A stretch of 30,879 nucleotides of DNA from positions 1 to 30,879 of IMG/VR virus record IMGVR_UViG_3300024518_000533, one strand, 5' to 3'. This stretch comes from a virus. This document shows, one piece after another, positions 14,973-21,756 of this stretch; position 1 is the stretch's first letter, and each line of letters starts with the position of its first letter. The notes under the pieces are model-generated. The model was not told where the DNA came from. It ran no database searches and saw only the letters and a program-made list of their open reading frames with translations. Made by a program: the position numbers and the translations under genes.

Positions 14973-17900
14973 TGACCACAGAGTCAGATCGCATTAGAGC
15001 ACAGATGGCGGAGCCCTTTACGGGAGGCCCTCCTGCGCATATTACTCCACCCGGAGTAACACTAGATGCGTTAAAGAAGAACCCACAGCTAGCTATGGAT
15101 ATTGGTAACCAAGCAGCTAGGGAGCTAGGACTCCCAGAAGAGGAGTTAGCAGAAGAACGTGCGAAGATAGCGCGGCGTGATCTATCTAATGAGGAAGAAG
15201 CACAACGACTTCACCAGATAATGTCTGAGCCCGGTGCTCGTGAGAGCATGACAGATGTTGATTGGGCTCGTCGTATGAATCTTCTACGAGACTGGCGCGA
15301 CGTACACCCCAAAGAAGCCAGTGAGGAACAAGCTGTTTCTTCTCTAGCCACTAGTCCAACTAAGACAGGCATACAACGTATTGATGACGCCGGTACGACG
15401 GTTATGCGTCCGTCGTTTACTGGTGCTGATTTTCCTGAGACATTCCCTGCACTAGATAATCTACGTCCAGATCACCCTGACCGTATGATGGCGCAGCGCG
15501 CTAGCGAGGGTGTGGACATGACCAGTGGCGGTCCTTTTAAGACTCGCATGCTTATAGCCACATCACCGACACAGAGGCAGCAGGGAGACGAGTTACGTAA
15601 CTTCATAGACACCTACCGCGATCAACTCCCAGAGGACTTAAAAGATAGTCCTTTCATGTACGATCAACTCCTCCAAGAATGGTTGTTCTTGCAGCCAGAC
15701 AAGGAAGAGCCCGGCAAATGGCGGTACACCACAATGGAAGGTACTGGCCTAGAGCTAGGAGACATTGGGGATATGATGGACCCAGAGGAGATATTCTCTT
15801 TGTCGGGTAGCGTGGGTGGCGTGTTACTCACGCCTAGAGGTAAGACTAAGCTTGCTGGTAAGCTGTTCACGCTAGGTCGTAAAGGACCTAATGCTCGCGC
15901 CGCAGCTACAGGATTTGTTGGGGGTCTCGTTGGTAGGGAGCTTGGGTGGTTCACTGAGGCTGCTATCACGTGGGTACGAAATGGCACACACCCAACATGG
16001 GATGAAGGTATTGATGCTGGAATACGCGCAACTGCACTAGAAGCTTTTGCTACTGTGGCAGGAGAGCTGGGCGCTAAGATACTCCGCACAGCTTCTCACA
16101 CTATACAAGACTTTGGTGCTAAGACTCAGGGCCGTGAGGGTGTCTTTACAGACCCAGAGACTGTTGACGTAGCTAACCGGAACATCAGAGAAACCCAAGA
16201 AGACATGCGCATTATGAAAGACGTACTTGGGCACGAAGCAATGCCTGTTACCGCAGGTACAGCTAGTCATAGTATAGAAGTCATTAGCAGAGAGAACACA
16301 GCACTGGCTAATGCATCCACTAAGATACGCGACAGATTCAAGGTCATAGAGGCACAAGGTAAGCGGAGCTTACGCCGCTTCATAGAGAAGGTGTGGCGCG
16401 GTAATGATAATGTTTACGGAACACTCTCTAGAGAGAACGTAATAGTAGCCGCTAACGACGCACTAGGACGCGCAGGTAGAGTCTCCGTAGCACAGACACA
16501 GGATGGAGTGGTACACTTCTCCCCTCGTGGTGTTGTGGGAGAGGACGGTGTGGTTCGTAGTGATGTTCCCGCAAGCTTTGGCGTACACGTAGAGCCTAAT
16601 GGCCCCGTGTGGAAGGTAAAAACCTCCCGACTAGTGGACGAAGATATAGACATGACAGACACAGGCATCGGCTATGAGCTATATAAGAGTGCTCATGACG
16701 AAGCCAAGTCTTATGGCTCACGGCTGGTGTCTGATGCCGATGTGTCACCCGCAGCCGAACGCATGTGGCGTAAGCTGGGGAAGGAAGATAACATCACAAT
16801 AAGACAGCACCCAGACGCTGCACGAGACCCAGAGACTGGGCATCTCCTCGCAGATGGTCCTGTTTTTGAGGTGATCCAACCTCGCAGCTACACAGAGAGT
16901 CTGTTAGACCACTACACTAAAGCACGAACTAAGGCTGGTGGTCCTAGACTACTGCCTAAGAGAGATGATCTTGGTCGCATAAAGAAGACAGAAGAACAAG
17001 CAGAGTTCTCTCGGTTTCTCCGTGAGCCCGGCAAGGATGAACTAGACGCTATCGTGGCTGATACATCAGCTAACCCCCTGATCAAGCAGCGGTTTAAGGA
17101 AGCTATATTAGCAGACTACGAGCGTGCTGTGTTCGTCAAGAACAAGAGGGGTCAGACGGTCGTAGATCAGGACTTGTTTGAGGAGTGGATTGGAGAGACC
17201 TCAGGTACTCTCCGTAAGTTCTTTGATGCAGATGACATGCTTACCATCAGACGACCGGGCGGCATACATGCTGTTGTGGAGCGCCAGAAAGCAATGATGG
17301 ACACCATCGGCGCAGAGATTAACCGTGTTATTGACATAGACATAGGCGCAGTCTCCTTACTCAAAGAGGAGAACCAACGCAGACTATGGAACCAAGTACA
17401 GAGTCTCACAGGTAAGGAGCAGCGTCAACTATTCAAGCTGTTGGATAATGTACCCGGAGTGCCCCGAGGGCAGCTCGGTAACTCTGTCCGTAACATAGTT
17501 GTGGAAGAGATGGAGGGTGATCTTTTACGTATGTCTAAGGGAGCTAACGTAGAGGCATTTAACAAATGGATTAAGGTTGTGGCACCAGAGAATGGGGATG
17601 GTGTCATACGAAATATATGGCCTGCTGAAGCTACCGAGTGGATACGTAATCTTAAGGTAATCCGCAACACATTGCAGAGACGTACGGATCGTAGGATGGT
17701 TGTGGGTACAGGAACTGATATGAACCCCGCAGGGCTAGCACTTACACGTGTTATCTTTGGCCCGCTGTCCCGAGCACAGCGCTTCTTCACGGCAGCTCGG
17801 AGGAAACAAGTACGAGGTGGCGCAGCCAAAGCCAGTGAACTAGTAACTGATCCAGAAGCCTTAAAGTTGTTCGCATCTATTAGGGTGCATAGACTTGAGT

Positions 17901-18130
17901 CCTCTGCTGCAGCTAGGGTGGTACAAGACCTTGGGGGATGGGACTTATTCCCGATGGACATAAAGAACTGGATACCGGGAGAACAGTCAGGTAATAAGGG
18001 TGAGGAGTTTGATGCTAATAACCCAGCACACAGGAAAGCAGTCGCTGACTATGTGATGTACAAGCTCTCTCTGGAGGACCTTGATCATGAAGGTGGCACA
18101 GCTAATGCTACAGCAATCCGTAACCCATGA
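14972..18130 (+). CDS. largest internal virion / ejection protein with GNAT-like segment
   Basis: 1052 residues, the longest gene here, TAATG-coupled to its neighbour; this is the T7 gp16 position. N-terminal ~230 residues are charged and helical. Residues about 285-350 include glycine-rich weakly hydrophobic stretches (ARAAATGFVGGLVGRELG) that could contact membrane. Residues about 535-640 resemble an acetyltransferase-like domain: an ordered strand (VWKVKTSRLV), then GIGYELYKSAHDEAKSYGSRLVSD, then DVSPAAERMWRKLG and a final strand before QPRSY. The rest (640-1052) is helical, ending GGTANATAIRNP. No lytic transglycosylase motif is visible, unlike T7 gp16. The domain arrangement resembles large polyvalent proteins of phages and conjugative elements that travel with DNA. 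Ejection role inferred from context. Confidence 0.65.
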   Translation: MTTESDRIRAQMAEPFTGGPPAHITPPGVTLDALKKNPQLAMDIGNQAARELGLPEEELAEERAKIARRDLSNEEEAQRLHQIMSEPGARESMTDVDWARRMNLLRDWRDVHPKEASEEQAVSSLATSPTKTGIQRIDDAGTTVMRPSFTGADFPETFPALDNLRPDHPDRMMAQRASEGVDMTSGGPFKTRMLIATSPTQRQQGDELRNFIDTYRDQLPEDLKDSPFMYDQLLQEWLFLQPDKEEPGKWRYTTMEGTGLELGDIGDMMDPEEIFSLSGSVGGVLLTPRGKTKLAGKLFTLGRKGPNARAAATGFVGGLVGRELGWFTEAAITWVRNGTHPTWDEGIDAGIRATALEAFATVAGELGAKILRTASHTIQDFGAKTQGREGVFTDPETVDVANRNIRETQEDMRIMKDVLGHEAMPVTAGTASHSIEVISRENTALANASTKIRDRFKVIEAQGKRSLRRFIEKVWRGNDNVYGTLSRENVIVAANDALGRAGRVSVAQTQDGVVHFSPRGVVGEDGVVRSDVPASFGVHVEPNGPVWKVKTSRLVDEDIDMTDTGIGYELYKSAHDEAKSYGSRLVSDADVSPAAERMWRKLGKEDNITIRQHPDAARDPETGHLLADGPVFEVIQPRSYTESLLDHYTKARTKAGGPRLLPKRDDLGRIKKTEEQAEFSRFLREPGKDELDAIVADTSANPLIKQRFKEAILADYERAVFVKNKRGQTVVDQDLFEEWIGETSGTLRKFFDADDMLTIRRPGGIHAVVERQKAMMDTIGAEINRVIDIDIGAVSLLKEENQRRLWNQVQSLTGKEQRQLFKLLDNVPGVPRGQLGNSVRNIVVEEMEGDLLRMSKGANVEAFNKWIKVVAPENGDGVIRNIWPAEATEWIRNLKVIRNTLQRRTDRRMVVGTGTDMNPAGLALTRVIFGPLSRAQRFFTAARRKQVRGGAAKASELVTDPEALKLFASIRVHRLESSAAARVVQDLGGWDLFPMDIKNWIPGEQSGNKGEEFDANNPAHRKAVADYVMYKLSLEDLDHEGGTANATAIRNP

Positions 18131-18537
18131 GTAGAACGTGGGGACGTAAGAGCCTACTGGTACATAACCAACTAGACCCTCGCCTTCAGATACTTTTAAC
18201 ACGTGTTAGAAATGAAGTAGCGGACATCTCACTGACCTCTGGGCACCGAGACTGTGCAGAGCAGAATGGGTACTTTGAGATAGGTGTTTCTACCTTACGC
18301 TGGCCAGACAGCAAGCACAACAAACTGCCTAGCCTAGCGGTAGACTTCCAGCCTTACCCGTACCCAGATACAGAGACTAAGCTGTGGGGTGCGCTAGGGT
18401 ACATAGCTGGTAGAGCCTACGAGATAGCAGCAGACATGAACATAAAGATACGATGGGGAGGTGACTGGGATGGGGACGGTGACCTGACTGATCAAGACTT
18501 CGATGACCTATTCCACTTGGAGATTGTAGATGCTTAA
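18127..18537 (+). CDS. endolysin: M15 peptidase (L-Ala-D-Glu/VanY type) with EF-hand-like loop
   Basis: 136 residues, overlapping the ejection gene by ATGA. Zn-peptidase M15 signature: SGHRDCAEQN (39-ish), SKHN with His64, AVD with Asp73, and FHLEI with His130, as in T5-type L-alanyl-D-glutamate endolysins that cut peptidoglycan cross-bridge stems. Between Asp73 and His130, residues 113-124 (DWDGDGDLTDQD) fit a canonical EF-hand loop (Asp at 1, 3, 5 and 12, Gly at 6), suggesting Ca2+ control, as is known for the T5 enzyme. There is no signal peptide, so it depends on a holin. The next gene begins 8 bases before its stop. Confidence 0.88.
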   Translation: MSRTWGRKSLLVHNQLDPRLQILLTRVRNEVADISLTSGHRDCAEQNGYFEIGVSTLRWPDSKHNKLPSLAVDFQPYPYPDTETKLWGALGYIAGRAYEIAADMNIKIRWGGDWDGDGDLTDQDFDDLFHLEIVDA

Positions 18538-18967
18538 GCTAGCATTACTTGCTTGTCTATCCCTAGCTACAGGGGCCAGCACACCGACAGCTATCCAACC
18601 CCCAATACAACTAGGACAACCATCACTAGAGATTATCTGTGCGGACATGGAGCGCAGGCAGGGTATAGAGGTAGACTGTAGTGAGCTTGACGCTCCTTAC
18701 ATAGTGACCTCTGGTATTCTTAATGATTTAGGGTATGGAGAGGGGATACTAGGACTATTTAGGCATGGAGATATAATTATCTTTGTTAGCCCTAACGTCG
18801 AGGACTTTGCGGCCATAGTAGTACATGAGACAGTGCATTATGTCATATACTGGCTAGACCTCGGGCTACCTCGGTGTGATGGAGAGAAGCTCGCACGTGC
18901 AGTCAGTGGCGGCGAATGGAACGAAAGAATAGCAGCAGGATACTCATGTCCCGTCCCGTCATCGTAG
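18530..18967 (+). CDS. exported HExxH metallopeptidase-like protein in the lysis cassette
   Basis: 145 residues. N-terminal MLKLALLACLSLATGAS is a short signal sequence; Cys9 in LLAC could be a lipobox (very short), otherwise signal peptidase I would cut near Ala-Ser. The core contains VVHETVHYVIYWL: His99-Glu100-x-x-His103 is a zincin HExxH motif in a hydrophobic helix. A third ligand may be Glu119 or Glu129 (GGEWNERIAAGY). Cysteines at 37, 50, 116 and 140 could form two disulfides, as expected for a periplasmic protein. GGAG lies 8 bases before ATG 18530, inside the endolysin gene. Candidate roles: envelope proteolysis at lysis, or a non-spanin disruption factor. The spanin position is otherwise unfilled. 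The protease activity is inferred from the motif. Confidence 0.72.
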   Translation: MLKLALLACLSLATGASTPTAIQPPIQLGQPSLEIICADMERRQGIEVDCSELDAPYIVTSGILNDLGYGEGILGLFRHGDIIIFVSPNVEDFAAIVVHETVHYVIYWLDLGLPRCDGEKLARAVSGGEWNERIAAGYSCPVPSS

Positions 18968-19185
18968 TAGTCGAGTGGGGTGACGCATTCATTGATACAG
19001 ATGACTTTGATATCAAGGACGCTAAGGAGACCACACCGGTATACCGCACTACGGTTGGGTTCTATATAGCAAAGAACCAGCACGGTATTGTACTGGCTAC
19101 AGATGTGTACGCTAAGAAAGAGGATGGAGTAGCCGCCAAGATGTTCATACCTTGGGGCATGGTCAATAAGTGGGAGGAAGTATAA
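18946..19185 (+). CDS. small conserved phage protein, late-arm copy of a two-copy family
   Basis: ATG 18946 gives 79 residues (an in-frame ATG at 18916 lies within the previous gene). It is a paralog of the minus-strand product at 20924-21160. Shared blocks in order: RPxI, W-x-DA, T/V-G-[FW], DG/HG-[IV]-VL, F-[IV]-PWGM and an EE-[VL] end. The pattern, a short beta-rich protein ending '[IV]PxGMI', is familiar from many phages, where it has no assigned function. Its last codons (GGGAGGAAGTATAATG) make the ribosome site and start of the holin gene. It sits inside the lysis cassette, overlapping the HExxH gene by 22 bases. Confidence 0.72.
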   Translation: MSRPVIVVVEWGDAFIDTDDFDIKDAKETTPVYRTTVGFYIAKNQHGIVLATDVYAKKEDGVAAKMFIPWGMVNKWEEV

Positions 19186-19577
19186 TGTGGGCAACACTCA
19201 TAAGTAACCTACTAGGTACATTCAGCGAGAAGGCTGCTGATGTATACTTGCAGAAGCAATCCCTTAAGCACGAGGCTGTTATGGCCAAGCTTAAGGGTAA
19301 GATCGCATGGCAAGAAGCCCTCACGAGGAGGGCTTCAGAGTCAGAGGGTAGAGACCACGAGTGGGAAGTAGAGAGCATCAGGAACTCGGGGTGGAAGGAC
19401 GAACTAGTTATCGTCGTCCTCACTGTCCCCATGGTCCTCGTGTTCGTTCCCGGCTTTGAGGTCTATATTATGAAGGGATTTGAACACCTCGCTAACACCC
19501 CAGAATGGTACCGATGGCTTATCATGATGATCTACTCTGCCACCTTTGGCATCCGCCTCTGGAGGCGTAAGCTCTAA
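19185..19577 (+). CDS. holin (3TM-holin-like)
   Basis: ATG 19185 overlaps the preceding stop (TAATG) and gives 130 residues; GTG 19170 is less likely. N-terminal 70 residues are charged and helical (EKAADVYLQKQSLKHEAVMAKLKGK). Then come hydrophobic helices at about 73-90 (ELVIVVLTVPMVLVFVPG) and 110-126 (RWLIMMIYSATFGIRLW), and a basic tail WRRKL. The 'GWKDE...FVPGFE...TPEWYRW...FGIR' plan matches the 3TM-type phage/gene-transfer-agent holins. It should form the inner-membrane lesion that releases the signal-less M15 lysin. It is the last plus-strand gene and ends 4 bases from the convergent minus-strand gene. Confidence 0.75.
   Translation: MWATLISNLLGTFSEKAADVYLQKQSLKHEAVMAKLKGKIAWQEALTRRASESEGRDHEWEVESIRNSGWKDELVIVVLTVPMVLVFVPGFEVYIMKGFEHLANTPEWYRWLIMMIYSATFGIRLWRRKL
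19314..19336 (+). other. perfect 9-bp inverted repeat inside the holin gene
   Basis: GAAGCCCTC (19314-19322), loop ACGAG, GAGGGCTTC (19328-19336). It lies in the charged N-terminal coding region. No T-run follows on either strand. It could be an mRNA structure tuning holin translation, or a by-product of codon choice. Confidence 0.35.
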
Positions 19578-19581
19578 GTCT

Positions 19582-20178
19582 TTACTCCCCCTCAACCACC
19601 TCTCGCGCCGCACTAGTTTGCGGCGCTTTGCTATCCGTGGGTGCATCATCGTCCTCCAGTGCAGCACACGCTGCGTCTAGTGCTCTGAGTTCTCTACGCC
19701 ACGTGGCAAGATTAGCTTCGGCTCGTCCGACACGGTCGCGGAGCGTAGCTCGTTGAGCAATAAGAGCTGCTCCGAACTCGATAACTCCCCCAACATCTTC
19801 CGAGTATGCTGGTGCTGTGCTCGCAGCATTGACCGTATCTGAGGCCACGGTATTACGTGTCCCTCCGGTGCTGACTGACCCGCCGCCCTCACTATCTCCT
19901 TGTTCAGCTCGCGCAGCAGCTTGCTTAGCTCTTGCTTCAATGGCTTCGTCATCAATTTGGTCTTCGATGAGGCTTCTGATGTAGTTTCCGTATTGTTCGA
20001 CTGCTCCTCTCTTTTTGATGGCATCTGTCAATCCCTCCATACGAATCTCTGTATCACCGATACCCCACGGTAAGGTGAGGGTCTTTATTACTACCCCATC
20101 ACCTATGTCCTGTGTCGCTGCGGTCTCCCAGAGCTTCATGTCTGACTGCATGATAGCTAATGCTTCTGTCTCATTCAT
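19582..20178 (-). CDS. hypothetical protein, last gene of the minus-strand operon
   Basis: 198 residues, starting in an ATGA overlap with the exonuclease gene. Residues 1-55 include TQDIGDGVV and LPWGIGDTEIRMEGLTD, which recall the C-terminal half of the small paralogous protein encoded at 20924-21160. Residues 80-130 are an acidic Gly/Ser/Thr linker. About 135-180 is a coiled-coil-like helix (AQRATLRDRVGRAEANLATWRREL), with an acidic tail. Codon first positions are strongly purine-rich (many G), supporting this frame over an embedded alternative. There is no recognised function. It ends 4 bases from the holin stop. Confidence 0.6.
   Translation of the reverse strand: MNETEALAIMQSDMKLWETAATQDIGDGVVIKTLTLPWGIGDTEIRMEGLTDAIKKRGAVEQYGNYIRSLIEDQIDDEAIEARAKQAAARAEQGDSEGGGSVSTGGTRNTVASDTVNAASTAPAYSEDVGGVIEFGAALIAQRATLRDRVGRAEANLATWRRELRALDAACAALEDDDAPTDSKAPQTSAAREVVEGE
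19605..19629 (+). terminator. candidate terminator of the late (plus) transcript, inside the convergent gene
   Basis: GCGCCGCA (19605-19612), loop CTAGTT, TGCGGCGC (19619-19626) form a perfect GC-rich 8-bp stem. It starts 28 bases after the holin stop and is followed on the plus strand by TTT then GC. It is the only strong hairpin at the convergent junction. It is embedded in the 3' end of the minus-strand gene, where it has no T-run after it. The short T-tract limits confidence. Confidence 0.45.
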
Positions 20179-20927
20179 ACTAGTACCTGCTTGGCCTTCT
20201 TAATGCCGCCCTGCATGCGCTTGCGTCCGCGGCCCTGCCAACCACAGTCAGCACAACGATACCTCATGTAGCTCTGCACGTTCAGCCGTTGCCAACCACG
20301 TGTGCCTACGTTCTCGGAGCCACATGCACGACACATCGGAGCCTCTTGGTCATCTACATACAGACCATGATTAGGGTGTCCTTTGATCCAGCCACGTATC
20401 TTGAGGTAGAGCATCTCTGTTATACGAACGTCCTGCTTGTTATACTTCTTCATGACGTTCCACCATGCTTCCTCGTCGCGCAAGCAGCCGAGCCATAGGT
20501 CTAAGCCTTGGTGCTCAAGCTTCTTAACGCCCAGTAGCCTACCAGATACATAGTCCAGCTTGTTGCTCGGGAACTTGAAGCGTTCCTTCACGGTCTTCAG
20601 TAGGTCTATGTTCTTCGGGGTCAGTGGGGGCAGCATATCAGCCTCTACGAACTCACGGTTGAGGTGCTTCATATCGAAGGACGTACCGTTGTAGTGTACA
20701 ACAGCGTCAGCCTTGTCGATCATGTCCCAGATGTCCTGCAGGAACCCATCGTCCTTGCATGACTTGTAGTATACCTTCTTCTTACCTAGCCACTTAGCGG
20801 ACCACGACATCATGTACGTGGGCTCTACTATGAAGTCAATGGGGATGAACTGATTGAACAGTCCCCAGAAGTACCCAAGGTTAGGGCTGGTCTCAATGTC
20901 CAGCGTAAGTATTCTCATGTCACTCAT
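20175..20927 (-). CDS. RNase H-fold 3'-5' exonuclease-like protein with C-terminal zinc ribbon
   Basis: ATG 20927 has the site GGAGGAACTAACATG and overlaps the previous stop; the frame extends to 20972 but that part lies within the upstream gene. Product 250 residues. DnaQ-like/YprB-type motifs: Asp10 and Glu12 in LTLDIETSP, VVHYNGTSFDMKHL (Asp85) and YNKQDVRIT (Asp166), the expected DE-D-D set for a two-metal exonuclease. After residue 195 a zinc ribbon with Cys199, Cys202, Cys225 and Cys228 and a basic tail (GRGRKRMQGGIKKAK) suggests nucleic-acid binding. The family is annotated in phages as a PolB-like or RNase_H_2 exonuclease; repair, recombination or host-DNA turnover is the likely setting. 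Confidence 0.8.
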   Translation of the reverse strand: MSDMRILTLDIETSPNLGYFWGLFNQFIPIDFIVEPTYMMSWSAKWLGKKKVYYKSCKDDGFLQDIWDMIDKADAVVHYNGTSFDMKHLNREFVEADMLPPLTPKNIDLLKTVKERFKFPSNKLDYVSGRLLGVKKLEHQGLDLWLGCLRDEEAWWNVMKKYNKQDVRITEMLYLKIRGWIKGHPNHGLYVDDQEAPMCRACGSENVGTRGWQRLNVQSYMRYRCADCGWQGRGRKRMQGGIKKAKQVLV

Positions 20928-21160
20928 GTTAGTTCCTCCATTCGTACTATCATACCCCACGGAACGAAGCACTCACTGCGGTATATGTTGTTACTCGCAC
21001 AGCGAGATGAGCACAGCACCACACCGTCATCGTTCTCTTCTACAAGCCATCCTATGTCTTGGGTCTCTAGACTTGTATATGCATGGTCAGGATCGTATGC
21101 AGCCTGCCCACACCACGCGTCACGCCACGTAAGTAATATTAAGGGTCTATCAGTAGCCAT
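20924..21160 (-). CDS. small conserved phage protein, early-arm copy of a two-copy family
   Basis: 78 residues with GAGGAG before ATG 21160. It shares ordered blocks with the late-arm copy at 18946-19185: RPLI, W-R-DA, T-x-DIGW, DGVVL and FVPWGM, ending RMEELT. It differs in having three extra cysteines. Its codons for MEELT (ATGGAGGAACTAACATGA) provide the Shine-Dalgarno and ATG for the exonuclease gene. Function unknown; probably a small cytoplasmic beta fold. Presence in both early and late blocks suggests a need at two stages or two diverged partners (inference). Confidence 0.75.
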   Translation of the reverse strand: MATDRPLILLTWRDAWCGQAAYDPDHAYTSLETQDIGWLVEENDDGVVLCSSRCASNNIYRSECFVPWGMIVRMEELT

Positions 21161-21320
21161 GTATCTTCTCCTCTAGCTTTTCTGTTAGTAGTTGTCTCAC
21201 TACTTTGATGTCATCTATGTCCTCTTCGGAGAACAGCTCCGGGTAGGCATCCAGTACATACTCGTAGTTGCTTACGAAGGTGAGTAACCACAGTAGATCA
21301 GCCCTCGTCAGTGCGCTCAT
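21150..21320 (-). CDS. small hypothetical protein, 56 residues
   Basis: An acidic, helical 56-residue product beginning MSALTRADLLWLLTF and ending EEKIHGY, with LFSEEDIDDIKVVRQLL in the middle. A clear site, AAGGAG then 7 bases then ATG 21320, precedes it. It overlaps the upstream gene by 23 bases and the downstream gene by 11. Without it, 137 bases between two tightly packed genes would be empty. No motif is recognised. The site, the fit and the composition make it a convincing gene despite its size. Confidence 0.7.
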   Translation of the reverse strand: MSALTRADLLWLLTFVSNYEYVLDAYPELFSEEDIDDIKVVRQLLTEKLEEKIHGY

Positions 21321-21756
21321 TCTCTATCTCCTTCTGTAGCGCGGCTAGGCACCTCCATGCTGCCTTTGCCATGTGCCGCTGCCCGTCTGTATCAAACTCT
21401 ATCCCCTTAGCCCTGTCATTAAGATGCCGGTCTGCGGAGTCATACTCCTGCTTAGACTTAGACCTGTCCCAGTGTAGTGCAGTGCCGGGGTTATGTTGTT
21501 CGTTACCTATAAAGGATACTCGTGCAACGGCCTCCAATGCATCAGGGAAGTAGGCCCTCACACCAGAGAAGAGAGGAGTCTCCTTGCGCAACTTATCATA
21601 CTCTTCTTGCTGTGTTGGGATTCCCAGAAGCGGCCTGAGTATTGCGGCTCTGTCCCCGGCACACGCAGCGCATTGCGGATTGAATGTGTGCGTACCACAG
21701 TACTTACACTCATCACTTTCACGGTACTGCTGAAGTTGATTATATAGCGTGTTCAT
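21298..21756 (-). CDS. zinc-ribbon + DUF5664 (dATP/dGTP diphosphohydrolase N-terminal-like) protein
   Basis: 152 residues. An N-terminal zinc ribbon has Cys17-x2-Cys20 and Cys29-x2-Cys32. Residues about 60-145 carry the DUF5664 pattern: RAYFPDALEAVARVSFIGN, HNPG, W, then SADRHL (Arg110, His111), a later His128 and AAWRCLAALQKE. Phage members of this group are helical MazG/HD-like proteins associated with dNTP hydrolysis; specificity for dATP/dGTP is a family label, not shown here. GAGGAG precedes the ATG, which overlaps the RusA stop as ATGA. Together with the DUF4406 gene it suggests a small nucleotide-pool module. The zinc ribbon in front is an unusual addition. Confidence 0.68.
   Translation of the reverse strand: MNTLYNQLQQYRESDECKYCGTHTFNPQCAACAGDRAAILRPLLGIPTQQEEYDKLRKETPLFSGVRAYFPDALEAVARVSFIGNEQHNPGTALHWDRSKSKQEYDSADRHLNDRAKGIEFDTDGQRHMAKAAWRCLAALQKEIENERTDEG

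Noticed and set aside
19314-19336. 9-bp inverted repeat in the holin gene as the operon terminator
   Set aside because: It is within coding sequence far from the stop and has no T-tract; the stem at 19605-19629 is a better terminator candidate.
19677-20024. 115-residue minus-strand ORF nested in the 198-residue gene, with GGAGGG upstream of its ATG
   Set aside because: Codon first positions are strongly purine/G-rich in the 198-residue frame and not in this one. The apparent ribosome site is the codons MEGL of the longer gene. It remains a remote possibility.
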